Shown one piece after another: positions 18,369 to 27,028 of a stretch of DNA of 64,000 nt (the first letter of the stretch is position 1; each line of letters starts with the position of its first letter). Position numbers and translations under genes: made by a program. The notes under the pieces were generated by a model. That model did no database searches and was not told the DNA's origin. It saw only the letters and a program-made list of their open reading frames with translations. Source of the stretch: Candidatus Aalborgicola danicus (GTDB taxonomy: Bacteria > Pseudomonadota > Gammaproteobacteria > Burkholderiales > Burkholderiaceae_C); assembly GCA_016703945.1 (NCBI GenBank), contig JADJBC010000018.1, positions 1 through 64,000 of the forward strand, given 5' to 3'.

Positions 18369-20165
18369 CTATTGCCCCTCAAGGCGGCTCCAAAGCTCTG
18401 CACTCTTGGCTCCAAACGTTTGGTGAAATGCTTCCAGACCAGCAATAGAGAACGTGATATCCGTCTTATCACCTGCCTTGTTGGTTTGCAGGCGTTTCGC
18501 TGACAGCCGAACACCTTCAACGGCACGTGATTGCAGTTTTCGGGAACTCAATTCCAGAAGTGTCTCCTGCAATGCATTCTTCGCTCCAACCGGCGCCGCG
18601 CTATTGTCAAATCCCTGGTGCTGAATCACTCTGAATTGGACCGCTAGCTCTTTCTTTACGTCAGTCAACAACCGGATACCCAACTCGGCTGTACTCTGCA
18701 ATTTTCCATCCGCGCACTTGATAGAAAGTATGGTTGTCTTCGCTGCAGTGCATTCCTGGGAAAACTCGCTGCGATATCCTGCCTGCCGCAGGCACAGCTT
18801 CATCGCCTCTCCTTGTGACTTTAGATCATCCACTTTGGTAATGGTCTCGATCCGGTATCCGTTTGACGTTGTGAACGTCTCTCCCAAGAAATCAAAGTAG
18901 GTACCCTTGGATTGGACAAATTCAAGCTCCACCTTCTTGCTTTCGACAGAGGCGTGCAATGACTTTTCCCACTTTTTGCTCAACGCCACAAGCCGCTGCC
19001 ACGACATACTGCTAAGAAATCTGTCAACCCGAACGTGGATGTCGGCCCTTCGCACCTGTTTTGGGTCATTCACACTGGCATTCTGTTGAGCGACGAAGTA
19101 CACCGTGTCGATCAGTCCAAGCCGCAACCGCTCTATCACGCGTGCCTCCTCAAGGCCAAATCGCGCTCCGTCGGCGTGGCTTATGTTTGCAAGGCGCTTG
19201 AGATCGTGCCGTACCTTGGCTCCAATGACCAACCGGGCTGCATCAGAATGACCAAAGACCTCTTTGGCCGTTGCGTGGCATCTTCTGAATGCCATCCACT
19301 CGGTCGGGGTGTTCGGGTGGTGCTCAGGAGGAATCTGGTCCAGCAGTCGGCAGAGTTCCTCAATATGACCAGCAAAATACTCTCCCAATGCCTGGCAATC
19401 TGTAGACCTGAGTGATCTGACCGTCGACTGCTTGATATTCCAGGCGTCACTGAGTGCCTTGACGGGTGATTTGCGACCATCGATCGTTTGACGCAAAGAC
19501 CTCCAAAAGGAGTTCGCATCATGTGCATAAACACTACTTCCGATGGCGGGAAATGTTCCCAGAAACTGGTTTCGTTCCGTCTGGAAGCTCCCCCGTAGTG
19601 CATTCAGTACATCAAGATCCAGGGCCCCTTCAAGTTCAAATCCAAAGCGCTCCTTCACCTGGTGACAGTATTCAGCGATGGCCGCTCCAGCTTGTTCCTT
19701 CAGGTACAGAGCCAGCATCTCCTTGATGTTTTTTAAGACTTCCGTCGGAAGGCTACTGTTTTGAGAAATCCAACGTGAAAATAGCGCATTTGTCAGACGG
19801 GGCGTGTCTACCAAATTGGTCGCAAGCCCACCGCCTAACCGCGGCCCCAGCAACTCAATGGTTGCCGGTAAATCCAGACCGGGCAGGCAGTACGCCAGCT
19901 TTTCCCAATCCAGTTTCTCCAACTTTTGTGAAAGCAATGCAGATCCTTTAACCAAGTCTCCTTCAGTCCATGCGTGCCCCTGGGCTTTCAGTAGCCAGAC
20001 CTGACCTGAATCCGTAACAATGAACGCATAACTGGGTGCATGTCGCATGCCCGGCATGTTCATCAAATTTCGTCCAGGAAAGGTTAGTGCGAAACTGATC
20101 GGCACCCTCCCCTCCCAGCGGTCGATGAACGCATGTGGCAACAGTTCAGCGAGATCTGGATTCAT
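18369..20165 (-). CDS. PcfJ-like domain protein, partner of the AAA+ gene
   Basis: A 598-residue protein. Its C-terminal ~210 residues follow the PcfJ-like pattern: LVALSKKWEKSLH (~390), NGYRIETITKVDDLKSQGEA with the typical Cys/His region reduced to MKLCLRQAGYRSEFSQECT, TTILSIKCADG, and VQFRVIQHQGFDN before a helical tail. PcfJ-like proteins are known from conjugative elements and many mobile islands; their biochemical role is not established. The N-terminal half (HAPSYAFIVTDSGQVWLLKA) is unrecognised. It is divergently transcribed from the tandem-AAA+ gene across a 230-base region rich in palindromes, so the two are probably co-regulated. Its 3' end is tail-to-tail with recD and is duplicated at ~25 kb. 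Confidence 0.7.
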   Translation of the reverse strand: MNPDLAELLPHAFIDRWEGRVPISFALTFPGRNLMNMPGMRHAPSYAFIVTDSGQVWLLKAQGHAWTEGDLVKGSALLSQKLEKLDWEKLAYCLPGLDLPATIELLGPRLGGGLATNLVDTPRLTNALFSRWISQNSSLPTEVLKNIKEMLALYLKEQAGAAIAEYCHQVKERFGFELEGALDLDVLNALRGSFQTERNQFLGTFPAIGSSVYAHDANSFWRSLRQTIDGRKSPVKALSDAWNIKQSTVRSLRSTDCQALGEYFAGHIEELCRLLDQIPPEHHPNTPTEWMAFRRCHATAKEVFGHSDAARLVIGAKVRHDLKRLANISHADGARFGLEEARVIERLRLGLIDTVYFVAQQNASVNDPKQVRRADIHVRVDRFLSSMSWQRLVALSKKWEKSLHASVESKKVELEFVQSKGTYFDFLGETFTTSNGYRIETITKVDDLKSQGEAMKLCLRQAGYRSEFSQECTAAKTTILSIKCADGKLQSTAELGIRLLTDVKKELAVQFRVIQHQGFDNSAAPVGAKNALQETLLELSSRKLQSRAVEGVRLSAKRLQTNKAGDKTDITFSIAGLEAFHQTFGAKSAELWSRLEGQ

Positions 20166-20270
20166 AGTGTGCAGAAATTTACCTTCGTCATCTATCGGGT
20201 CGCCAAAAAAGAGGCTGGAATTGGGGTCCTTTGCTTGTCCAGCAAGCCTGCCTCATTCTCACTATGGAAG

Positions 20271-20357
20271 CGACAAGTCGTGTCGTTTCGCGACAGTTTT
20301 CCAAAGTAGCCCATCGATATACTTTTCTCGCCTTGAACGCGACACGAAGTGTCGCGT
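20271..20357. promoter_or_regulatory. Palindrome cluster in the PcfJ/AAA+ divergent promoter region
   Basis: Half-sites CGACA (20271), TGTCG (20281) and CGACA (20291) are spaced by exactly 10 bases in alternating orientation. At 20337-20357 a perfect inverted repeat has 9-base arms (ACGCGACAC / GTGTCGCGT) around GAA. All share the core CGACA/TGTCG. One helical turn of spacing suggests an operator for a dimeric regulator, most simply the WYL protein encoded 2.2 kb away. This is inference. Confidence 0.6.
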
Positions 20358-20395
20358 CATTTTCGACAATGGAATTCTCTTCAGAGGAGATTTCA

Positions 20396-22492
20396 ATGCC
20401 CAGAAACCGACGCACCCCCGCCTGTCAACACTCAGTCGACACGGTTCCCCTCATTCAACTCTGGCTCGTCCGTTTGCTCATCGGGCTTGGCACCCACAGA
20501 GAGTTCATTACTGACCATGGCTTCTCCAATGACGGTATGGCACAAGCTATCGGCCTTGGAAACTGGGTGGATTGCACTCGACAGGAATTCGATCGCAAGA
20601 AAGTACTGACCGAGATACGGAAAGTTCATCGCGCCTTTGAAGTACGGTTCAAAGATACCGTGGCGCCATCGATTCTTCGTGACAACGTGGACCGATTGTC
20701 GAAACTGGTGGGGTTGTCGCCAACCGACTGCCGAATTCTCGAATTTGCGGTGTTGATCCGCAATGAGTCCTTGCTGGACGAAGCCTGCGACCGACTGGGG
20801 ACCCTGTCGTCGACTAAAGTTTGCCATACGCTGTCCGTCCTTCTCGACATCCAGGAAACTGAAATCCGCTCCGCTCTCAGTTCCAATGGAATTCTTGCCA
20901 AGTCCGGGTTGGTTGCAGTCGATCGCAGTGGCGTGTCATACCTTCTCAGCAAGCTGGACCTGCTGTCCAACCACTTTGCTGATCTGATAGCAAGTTCCGA
21001 TTTGGAACCGGTAGGGCTGCTCCGTGACACAGTGCACAGGGGTTCACCGGCTACCCTCACTATCAGCGACTACCAGCACATTGATGAGTCCCTGCGGATT
21101 CTTCGTCCCTTCCTCAAAAAGTCCATTGCAACCGGGCGCAAAGGTGTCAACGTATACGTTCACGGGGCGCCCGGAACTGGCAAAAGTGAATTGGCCAGAA
21201 CGCTTGCGGCCGAGTTGGGCTGTGAGCTCTTCGAGGTAGCCAGTGAGGATGCAGAAGGTGACCCGGTAACCGGTGAGCGTCGCCTGCGCGCGTTCCGTGC
21301 GGCACAGAGTTTTTTTGGCCAACGCCCAGCGCTTTTGGTCTTCGATGAGGTTGAGGATGTCTTTAACGATGGCGACGGTCTGTTCGGGCGCAAAAGCACA
21401 GCCCAGACACGCAAAGCCTGGATCAATCGCATGTTGGAGGAAAACGTCGTTCCAACGATTTGGCTGTCAAATTCCGTCCGCGGAATGGACCCCGCATTCA
21501 TACGTCGCTTCGATGTGGTCTTCGAGTTGACCGTTCCACCGAAAAAGCAGCGGGAGCGCATCGTTCGCGACGCCTGTTCGGGAATGTTGGACGACCAGCA
21601 GGTCTCACGCATTGCACAGGCCCAATCGCTTGCCCCTGCAGTCGTGACACGTGCTGCGTCTGTGGCACGTTCGATCAGTGACGAACTTGGCCCCTCGGGC
21701 GTTTCCCATGCCATCAACAGGCTGATCAGCACAACCCTGGAAGCCCAGGGGCATGGGCCCCTGCGAAAGAACGATGCCAACAGGTTGCCAGATATCTACG
21801 ATCCGGCATTCATTCATGCCGACTCAAACCTTGAACAGGTTGCTATCGGCTTGATGGAGTCTAAATCGGGTCGCCTTTGCTTGTATGGCCCTCCAGGGAC
21901 TGGGAAAACCGCCTATGGCCGATGGCTTGCCGAAAGAATGGAAGTGCCATTGATTGTCAAGCGCGCCTCAGACCTGATGTCAAAGTGGGTCGGCGAAAAT
22001 GAAAAGAACATCGCCGATGCGTTTAGGCAGGCAGAGGATGATGGCGCCCTGCTCTTGATAGACGAAGTCGACAGTTTCCTTCAGGACCGAAGAGGCGCAA
22101 AGGCAAGCTGGGAGTCCAGCCTGGTCAACGAAATGCTTACCCAGATGGAGTCTTTTTCGGGGGTATTTGTTGCATCCACCAACCTGATGACGGGACTGGA
22201 CCAGGCAGCCCTTCGTCGATTCGACCTGAAAGTGAAGTTCGGCTTTTTAAGACCCGATCAAAGCATTGAACTCTTCCTGCGGCACTGCAAACAGTTTGCC
22301 ATCGCCCTGCCCTCACCTTCCGTCCTTGCACAAGTCTGCCAGGTGAAGAATCTGACGCCAGGTGACTTTGCTGCAGTTGCACGCCAACACCGCTTTCGGC
22401 GCATTTCTTCGCCAGAAGCCCTATTCGCGGCGCTAGTTGCTGAGAGTGAGATCAAAGAGGGAGCAAAGTCCGTAATTGGTTTTTTGAACTGA
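20396..22492 (+). CDS. Tandem AAA+ ATPase (two ATPase domains)
   Basis: A 698-residue protein. The ATG at 20396 is preferred over longer upstream frames because AGAGGAGA lies 6-8 bases upstream. Residues ~1-240 are a helical region of unknown type. The first AAA+ domain has Walker A HGAPGTGKS (~257), Walker B LLVFDEVEDVF and sensor/arginine region IWLSNSVRGMDPAFIRRFDVV. The second has Walker A YGPPGTGKT (~498), Walker B LLLIDEVDSF (~554) and VASTNLMTGLDQAALRRFDL. Both domains keep catalytic residues, so both should hydrolyse ATP; such proteins form hexamers that unfold or remodel partners. It is divergent from the PcfJ-like gene and followed after ~125 bases by the WYL gene. Substrate unknown. 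Confidence 0.85.
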   Translation: MPRNRRTPACQHSVDTVPLIQLWLVRLLIGLGTHREFITDHGFSNDGMAQAIGLGNWVDCTRQEFDRKKVLTEIRKVHRAFEVRFKDTVAPSILRDNVDRLSKLVGLSPTDCRILEFAVLIRNESLLDEACDRLGTLSSTKVCHTLSVLLDIQETEIRSALSSNGILAKSGLVAVDRSGVSYLLSKLDLLSNHFADLIASSDLEPVGLLRDTVHRGSPATLTISDYQHIDESLRILRPFLKKSIATGRKGVNVYVHGAPGTGKSELARTLAAELGCELFEVASEDAEGDPVTGERRLRAFRAAQSFFGQRPALLVFDEVEDVFNDGDGLFGRKSTAQTRKAWINRMLEENVVPTIWLSNSVRGMDPAFIRRFDVVFELTVPPKKQRERIVRDACSGMLDDQQVSRIAQAQSLAPAVVTRAASVARSISDELGPSGVSHAINRLISTTLEAQGHGPLRKNDANRLPDIYDPAFIHADSNLEQVAIGLMESKSGRLCLYGPPGTGKTAYGRWLAERMEVPLIVKRASDLMSKWVGENEKNIADAFRQAEDDGALLLIDEVDSFLQDRRGAKASWESSLVNEMLTQMESFSGVFVASTNLMTGLDQAALRRFDLKVKFGFLRPDQSIELFLRHCKQFAIALPSPSVLAQVCQVKNLTPGDFAAVARQHRFRRISSPEALFAALVAESEIKEGAKSVIGFLN

Positions 22493-22617
22493 TGGGCTGT
22501 CCCTTTCGGACCTCATAATCCCTGAACGAACATCATCAATATCCCACCTTCCAAGCTCATCCCGTCAAGGCGGGTTCAACCACTTGCAGGGTGCATCGCT
22601 ATATGGAGGTCCCAGAT

Positions 22618-23574
22618 ATGGCAAGACGACCAGAAACCATCGAAACGCTTCGGATGGTGATCGAGCTGCTACGCCACATCCCGCGTGACCGCAAAGTCTC
22701 AGCACCTATGCTGCACAAGCACCTCGCCGATGCGGGTATCGATAGAGACCTCAGGACGATTCAGCGGCAGATGGAAATGCTCAGTGACTACTACCCGATA
22801 GAGCGTGATGAGCGTAGTAGGCCCTATGGCTACAAGTGGAAGGAAAAGACAACTGGTTTTTCATTGCAAATGCTCAGTGAACAGGAGTCGTTGATTCTCA
22901 CTTTGGCAGAAAAACAATTGAGCAATCTGCTGCCCGCCAGCGTAATGAAGTCAATGCAAGATTTCTTCGATCAGGCCCGATCAAATCTGGATTCGGAGGC
23001 ACTGGGCAAGCGAAGCAACGAGTGGCTGTCCAAGGTACGCGTCGTGAGTACGACCCAGCCGCTAATTCCACCGAAGATCAAAAAGGGAATCTTTGAAGAG
23101 GTAAGCAATGCGTTGTATGGCAATCGATGGCTGCGACTAGATTACAAGAACGCCGAAGGCAAGATTACCAGTATTGAGGTTATGCCACTGGGGTTGGCGC
23201 AACAAGGCCCACGAATGTATCTGGTTTGCCGCTATCAAGGTTATGACAACGAACGAAGTCTTGCCATGCATCGCATATCCAAGGCCGAGACACTGAGCCA
23301 CTCGTTCATCCGTCCAAAAGATTTTGATCTTGAGCAGTACGATAACGATGGCCGGTTCGGCTTTGGAGACGGCAAGCGAGTCCGACTAAGTTTCAACATT
23401 TCGAAGGGAGCTGGTTTTCATCTATTGGAATCACCCCTTTCCACTGATCAAGTTGTAAAGGAAATCGATGACCAGTACCAGATACAGGCGACCGTCGTTG
23501 AGTCGGCGCAACTGCATTGGTGGCTACGCGGATTCGGTGACCAAATTAGCAACGTTAAGCTATCAAAGGTGTGA
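22618..23574 (+). CDS. WYL-domain transcriptional regulator
   Basis: A 318-residue protein. The start at ATG 22618 is chosen because GGAGGT lies 7 bases upstream; two earlier in-frame starts are possible. An N-terminal winged helix (residues ~10-70, with LHKHLADAGIDRDLRTIQRQ) is followed by a WYL fold (~135-220: LRLDYKNAEGKITSIEVMPL, GPRMYLVCRY, MHRISKAETL) and a WCX-type C-terminal extension (~235-318, HWWLRGFGDQI). WYL proteins bind nucleic-acid ligands and commonly repress phage-defence operons. The palindromes at 20271-20357 are a plausible target. Confidence 0.88.
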   Translation: MARRPETIETLRMVIELLRHIPRDRKVSAPMLHKHLADAGIDRDLRTIQRQMEMLSDYYPIERDERSRPYGYKWKEKTTGFSLQMLSEQESLILTLAEKQLSNLLPASVMKSMQDFFDQARSNLDSEALGKRSNEWLSKVRVVSTTQPLIPPKIKKGIFEEVSNALYGNRWLRLDYKNAEGKITSIEVMPLGLAQQGPRMYLVCRYQGYDNERSLAMHRISKAETLSHSFIRPKDFDLEQYDNDGRFGFGDGKRVRLSFNISKGAGFHLLESPLSTDQVVKEIDDQYQIQATVVESAQLHWWLRGFGDQISNVKLSKV

Positions 23575-23930
23575 GCAACACCCTGGTATTTTGTTCGTTA
23601 GGCTTGTGGTACATGCTTTACAGATTCAAAAGATAGATTAACAGAAACCATGCGAATACAGTGTAAGTGTTTGAACATCTTCACAACACGAACATTCCGC
23701 ATGGAGATGATGACCTAATTTTCTTGGGGAATAGCTGTAGGTTTCTCTGAGGTGGTCCGAGCCAGTCGGAAGGTTTGTGTATGAGGCACACCATGTCGCC
23801 AAGGAGTGTGTATGCCGAGCAATACAAGGAAGGATGCAGTCGAACAGGCGATGCTAACCATAGTGGTGCAGCGCCGCACCAGTTGCCGATCAGCTTCACT
23901 CTTAGCCGCCGCGATTTGAGCAAGCGTCGT
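23575..23930. other. Intergenic, nothing recognised
   Basis: About 350 bases between the convergent WYL gene and the 55-residue minus-strand gene. No gene, RNA or clear terminator is seen. A GTTAGGC-like core occurs at 23598-23604 without the rest of an attC site. Confidence 0.35.
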
Positions 23931-24098
23931 TCAAAGCTGTTTGAGGGCAATAACGATGAAACCCTCGCGCTGAGGGTAGAGTTTTTTCAATACGGCAATA
24001 GCTGCACTCTCTGTCGCCGCGACAGCATTGATGGATAGGGAGGTTTTGACCGGACCACCTTTGTAGGTGTACGTCACATTGACTCGAACGTTGCTCAT
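23931..24098 (-). CDS. Small protein (55 aa) next to a cysteine peptidase
   Basis: Starts at ATG 24098 with AAGGAG 6 bases upstream; a longer frame is open but lacks a ribosome site. The product begins MSNVRVNVTYTYKGGPVK and ends IVIALKQL. It is a compact alternating beta-alpha sequence without a signal peptide. It lies 100 bases downstream of the C39-like peptidase gene on the same strand. It contains a GG pair, but too near the N-terminus to call it a double-glycine leader with confidence. Unknown family. Confidence 0.5.
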   Translation of the reverse strand: MSNVRVNVTYTYKGGPVKTSLSINAVAATESAAIAVLKKLYPQREGFIVIALKQL

Positions 24099-24198
24099 GC
24101 TGGACTCCTTCTTGATGAATCTTTGAACTTGATACGGGTTGCTGTCACGCAACAAGCGGTAAACGCGGGAAGTGGCGATGTCCGTTGATCGGCGCTCG

Positions 24199-24783
24199 CT
24201 ACTCGTCTTGCCGTGCAACCTTTGAAATCAGATGAATCCATTTGTTCTCTGTTTCTTTGAGTTCCTTGACGAGTCTGGCCCGGTCCCACACCTGGTTAAC
24301 CAGACCATGGTAATCGAGGTAATCGTCCTTGGACCGGAAACTTGACCAACATGGGTCAAACATCATGTACTTGCCGCTTTCCTCAGCAAGAATCAAAGAG
24401 TAGTGCGTGCCATTTTTTGTGGTGAAACAAACGACACCGCCGCCATTCAGACATCTTCCTATTGGATTGTTTTGGTCCAGATGCACCTTCCCTCCCTCAA
24501 CGATTTCAGACTTGAACGGCAGCCTATTCTTCTCGTAACCATCGTCACGCGCCCTGCTGAACCACGCGTTGAGCACATCACTTATCACCTGACTACCAAC
24601 GCACCCAGTACCCGCCTTACTGTCGATGGAAGCATTCCATACCAGTTGAAGGAGTCGTGGCTTGAGTTGCGTTTCCATCACTACGATTAGTCCATTTACA
24701 ACAGTTGTCGGCACGCAGTCGCTTTGCGATGCCTGGTACCGAAGCGGTCCAATGCGTTTGTACAGTCGTTTCCAATCCCTCAT
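24199..24783 (-). CDS. C39/papain-like cysteine peptidase
   Basis: A 194-residue protein. The catalytic triad pattern of papain-like C39 peptidases is visible: C23 in YQASQSDCVPTTVVN (after a conserved Gln-type oxyanion position), H127 in NGTHYSLIL and D143 in YMMFDPCW. No membrane segment or ABC domain is present, so it is a stand-alone cytoplasmic enzyme rather than a bacteriocin exporter. It may act on the small downstream protein or on another partner in the WYL-AAA+ block; this is inference from adjacency. Confidence 0.7.
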   Translation of the reverse strand: MRDWKRLYKRIGPLRYQASQSDCVPTTVVNGLIVVMETQLKPRLLQLVWNASIDSKAGTGCVGSQVISDVLNAWFSRARDDGYEKNRLPFKSEIVEGGKVHLDQNNPIGRCLNGGGVVCFTTKNGTHYSLILAEESGKYMMFDPCWSSFRSKDDYLDYHGLVNQVWDRARLVKELKETENKWIHLISKVARQDE

Positions 24784-24861
24784 TTGTGCATCCCTTCTTG
24801 TTCGTGGTTGGCATGCACTGCTTAGGCATGGTTCGCCAATTCAGTAATGTTCATTGGTCCT

Positions 24862-25435
24862 CGTGGCCGCCTGCTTCATCACATCGCTGATGTAGGCCAT
24901 CATCTATCGATGGTTCAAGCCCGACTGATCTAATTGCCGGGTCCATTTTGGGACCAGCCTATTGCCCTTCGAGGCAACTCCAAAGTCTGTACTCTTGGCT
25001 CCAAACGTTTGGAGTGAACCTGCCCCTGTTGGACGTACCGCTTAGCCACTCCATTATGCGGCCTTCAATTGCTGTGCCGCGTTCCAGCTTTCTTCAAATT
25101 TCATGGGACTGACATACCTCAACGTGGAGTGCAACCGGCTGTGGTTGTAGAACGTCAACCAGTCAATCACTTCGTCCATCGCATCTCTGCGAGTGGCAAA
25201 CTTTTGCCCATACAGCCTGCCCACTTTCAATCGACCCCACAGGCTCTCGGTGGGTGCGTTGTCCCAGCAATTGCCCTTGCGACTCATTGAACTTTTCATC
25301 TTGTAGCCCGTGAGCGTGCTCTGGAATTCATGCCCACAGTATTGAAATGCTTCCAGACCAGCGATAGATAACGTGATATCTATCTTGTCACCCGCCTTGT
25401 TGGTTTGCAAGCGTTTCGCAGATAGCCGTGTCTAA
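24862..25435. repeat. Second copy of the recD-terminator/PcfJ 3'-end repeat, split by an IS3 relic
   Basis: Bases ~24862-25013 and ~25344-25433 match ~18280-18503 (terminator plus the last ~45 codons of the PcfJ-like gene) at roughly 80-90 percent by eye. The two halves are separated by an IS3-family fragment. The repeat is direct, so the PcfJ-AAA+-WYL-peptidase block lies between two copies. Confidence 0.8.
25014..25343 (-). mobile_element. IS3-family orfB 3' fragment
   Basis: A minus-strand frame encodes the C-terminal end of an IS3-type transposase (CGHEFQSTLTGYKMKSSMSR, KGNCWDNAPTESLWGRLK, DWLTFYNHSRLHSTL), which includes the last catalytic Glu region. The 5' two thirds are missing. The fragment is fused in frame to the tail of the duplicated PcfJ gene. 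A TGAACCTGCCCC end sits at 25014. Confidence 0.8.
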
Positions 25436-25437
25436 GA

Positions 25438-25507
25438 TTGTCAGTTGTCAGTTGTCGGTTGTCAGTTGTCAGTTGTCAGTTGTCAGTTGTCAGTTGTCAG
25501 TTGTCAG
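25438..25507. repeat. 8-bp tandem repeat array (TTGTCAGT)
   Basis: About eight head-to-tail copies of an 8-base unit (one with a G variant, ttgtcggt) lie directly beside the end of the PcfJ repeat copy. There are no spacers, so it is not a CRISPR array. Such octamer arrays are length-variable slippage repeats. It probably lies downstream of the DUF1178 gene. Confidence 0.85.
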
Positions 25508-25519
25508 TCACATGGTGAC

Positions 25520-25969
25520 TTACTGCAGTGGTCGCTTGAGAAAGTCCGGCAACGCCAGTGGCATGACAGCAATGCCCTCTTCAATAAAGGACTCAGTTTC
25601 GGTGCGGGAGGCCCTCCCGCGAATGCCGCGTTCTTGGGCCTCACCGTAGTGTATTTTTCGTGCTTCCTCGGCAAATTGATCGCCCACATCGTCGGTATTG
25701 GCCACAACGAGTCGAGCCACGGCCGTCCAAGCCGCTTGCAATGATTGGGTTGCAACTTCAGGGGATTCAACTTCATGCGAAGGCTGAATCGCTTCACGTC
25801 CACTGCCAAAATTCAGTCTGGGCGCGCTGAGCATTTTGACAATAGTGGCGTTACTGCAAACCGGACACTCAACAAGACCCTTTCCTTGTTGGTCCTGAAA
25901 ATCGGCTTCGGATGAAAACCATCCTTCAAACACATGTTTGTGAGCACACTGAAGGTCCAGTACTTTCAT
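25520..25969 (-). CDS. DUF1178 family protein
   Basis: A 149-residue protein beginning MKVLDLQCAHKHVFEGWFSS, the hallmark of DUF1178, with Cys/His and C-P-V-C (~37-40) residues that look like a metal site. The middle has MLSAPRLNFGSG and the C-terminal half has a conserved ARKIHYGEAQERGIRG block. The family is widespread in alpha- and betaproteobacterial chromosomes and its function is unknown. This supports a chromosome-like origin for this part of the window. Confidence 0.9.
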   Translation of the reverse strand: MKVLDLQCAHKHVFEGWFSSEADFQDQQGKGLVECPVCSNATIVKMLSAPRLNFGSGREAIQPSHEVESPEVATQSLQAAWTAVARLVVANTDDVGDQFAEEARKIHYGEAQERGIRGRASRTETESFIEEGIAVMPLALPDFLKRPLQ

Positions 25970-26350
25970 GTCTTTACTGCGCGTCTATTTCTATTGCGTA
26001 CAACGTTCGAGCGGCCCCAAAGGGCCACCGTCCCTGCGGCGCCAAACACAAATGAGTAAATAACTCTGGTTCCAAGAGTCCAAGCATGTAGGAGAGGGCA
26101 CCAATCAACACATTCGTTGTCGCAATTTCATTGCGAGATGTCAGAAGCGAGGTGTACCGTTGGTTGATGCCTTCCGATTCCCATTGTTGAAGTCCACGTT
26201 AATAGCCCTGCCACCCCGCTTTCCCAGAGACCTAGCGGTGAGTTTGAACCCGGGCATTGGTGCCAATTGTCGCTATGCGTCACAAATGCAGCACCGCTTG
26301 ACCTTTGGGAGATAATTGCTGCACCGCAACAAGTCCACCAAGGTTCTACC

Positions 26351-26836
26351 ATGTTCAAGAATACCCCCTTCGAAGCCATTACCAAATCCATGACTGAGTC
26401 AGCGCCCAAGTTTGACCTGGGCGCAGCCCAGCAGGCGTTTCGCCCCCTGCAAGACAATCTGAAAGCCTGGGCTGACTTGGCTCAAAGTCAGGTGGCTGAA
26501 GCGCAAGCAGCCATGGTGGAAACAGTCGAAGCGGTCAAGGGTGCCAAGGATCCACAAGCCGCCTTTGAAGCGTTCAAGGCTTCCTCTGAAGCTGCAATGG
26601 CTCTGTTCCAGAAGAATCTGAAAGACGCGGTGGCACTGAGCGTGACTCAGTTTCATGACACGGTCGATGCCGTGCAACAGGCACATCCCGCAGGTGAAGC
26701 CCTTGCTCCACTGGCAAAGGGCCTAAAAGCTGCCGCATCTACCGCAGAAAGCACGCTGGACGCAGCCATCACAAAGGGTGCATCCATGGCCGCATCCGTG
26801 GCTCCCGTGGCAAAGGCAAAACGCGCAGCCAAATAA
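26351..26836 (+). CDS. Phasin family protein
   Basis: A 161-residue protein from ATG 26351 (MFKNTPFEAITKSMTE). It is almost wholly amphipathic helix with many Ala, Gln and Glu, and a Lys/Ala-rich tail (VAPVAKAKRAAK). The central Q-x-E-A-x-A-A-M pattern and the length fit phasins, which coat polyhydroxyalkanoate granules. No PHA synthase gene is in the window. Identification rests on composition and pattern, as usual for this weakly conserved family. Confidence 0.65.
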   Translation: MFKNTPFEAITKSMTESAPKFDLGAAQQAFRPLQDNLKAWADLAQSQVAEAQAAMVETVEAVKGAKDPQAAFEAFKASSEAAMALFQKNLKDAVALSVTQFHDTVDAVQQAHPAGEALAPLAKGLKAAASTAESTLDAAITKGASMAASVAPVAKAKRAAK

Positions 26837-27028
26837 GCGTTCGCGCTTGCGCGCTCGCAAGGTCAAAACCGGCCCCGTCCTATTCGGTAACCTGGGCGGC
26901 TTGGTTCTGTGAGAGTGCCTGACGAATCCATGGGGCAATTTCGACCGCATACCGGCATCGTGACCGTGTCGGTTCCTCCCTGAGACGCGCGATTCAAACA
27001 CAAGCCGTTGCAAAAGGTCACCAATACC

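Noticed and set aside
25438..25507. Short regular repeats as a CRISPR array
   Set aside because: Units of 8 bases with no spacers and no cas genes; this is an octamer slippage repeat.
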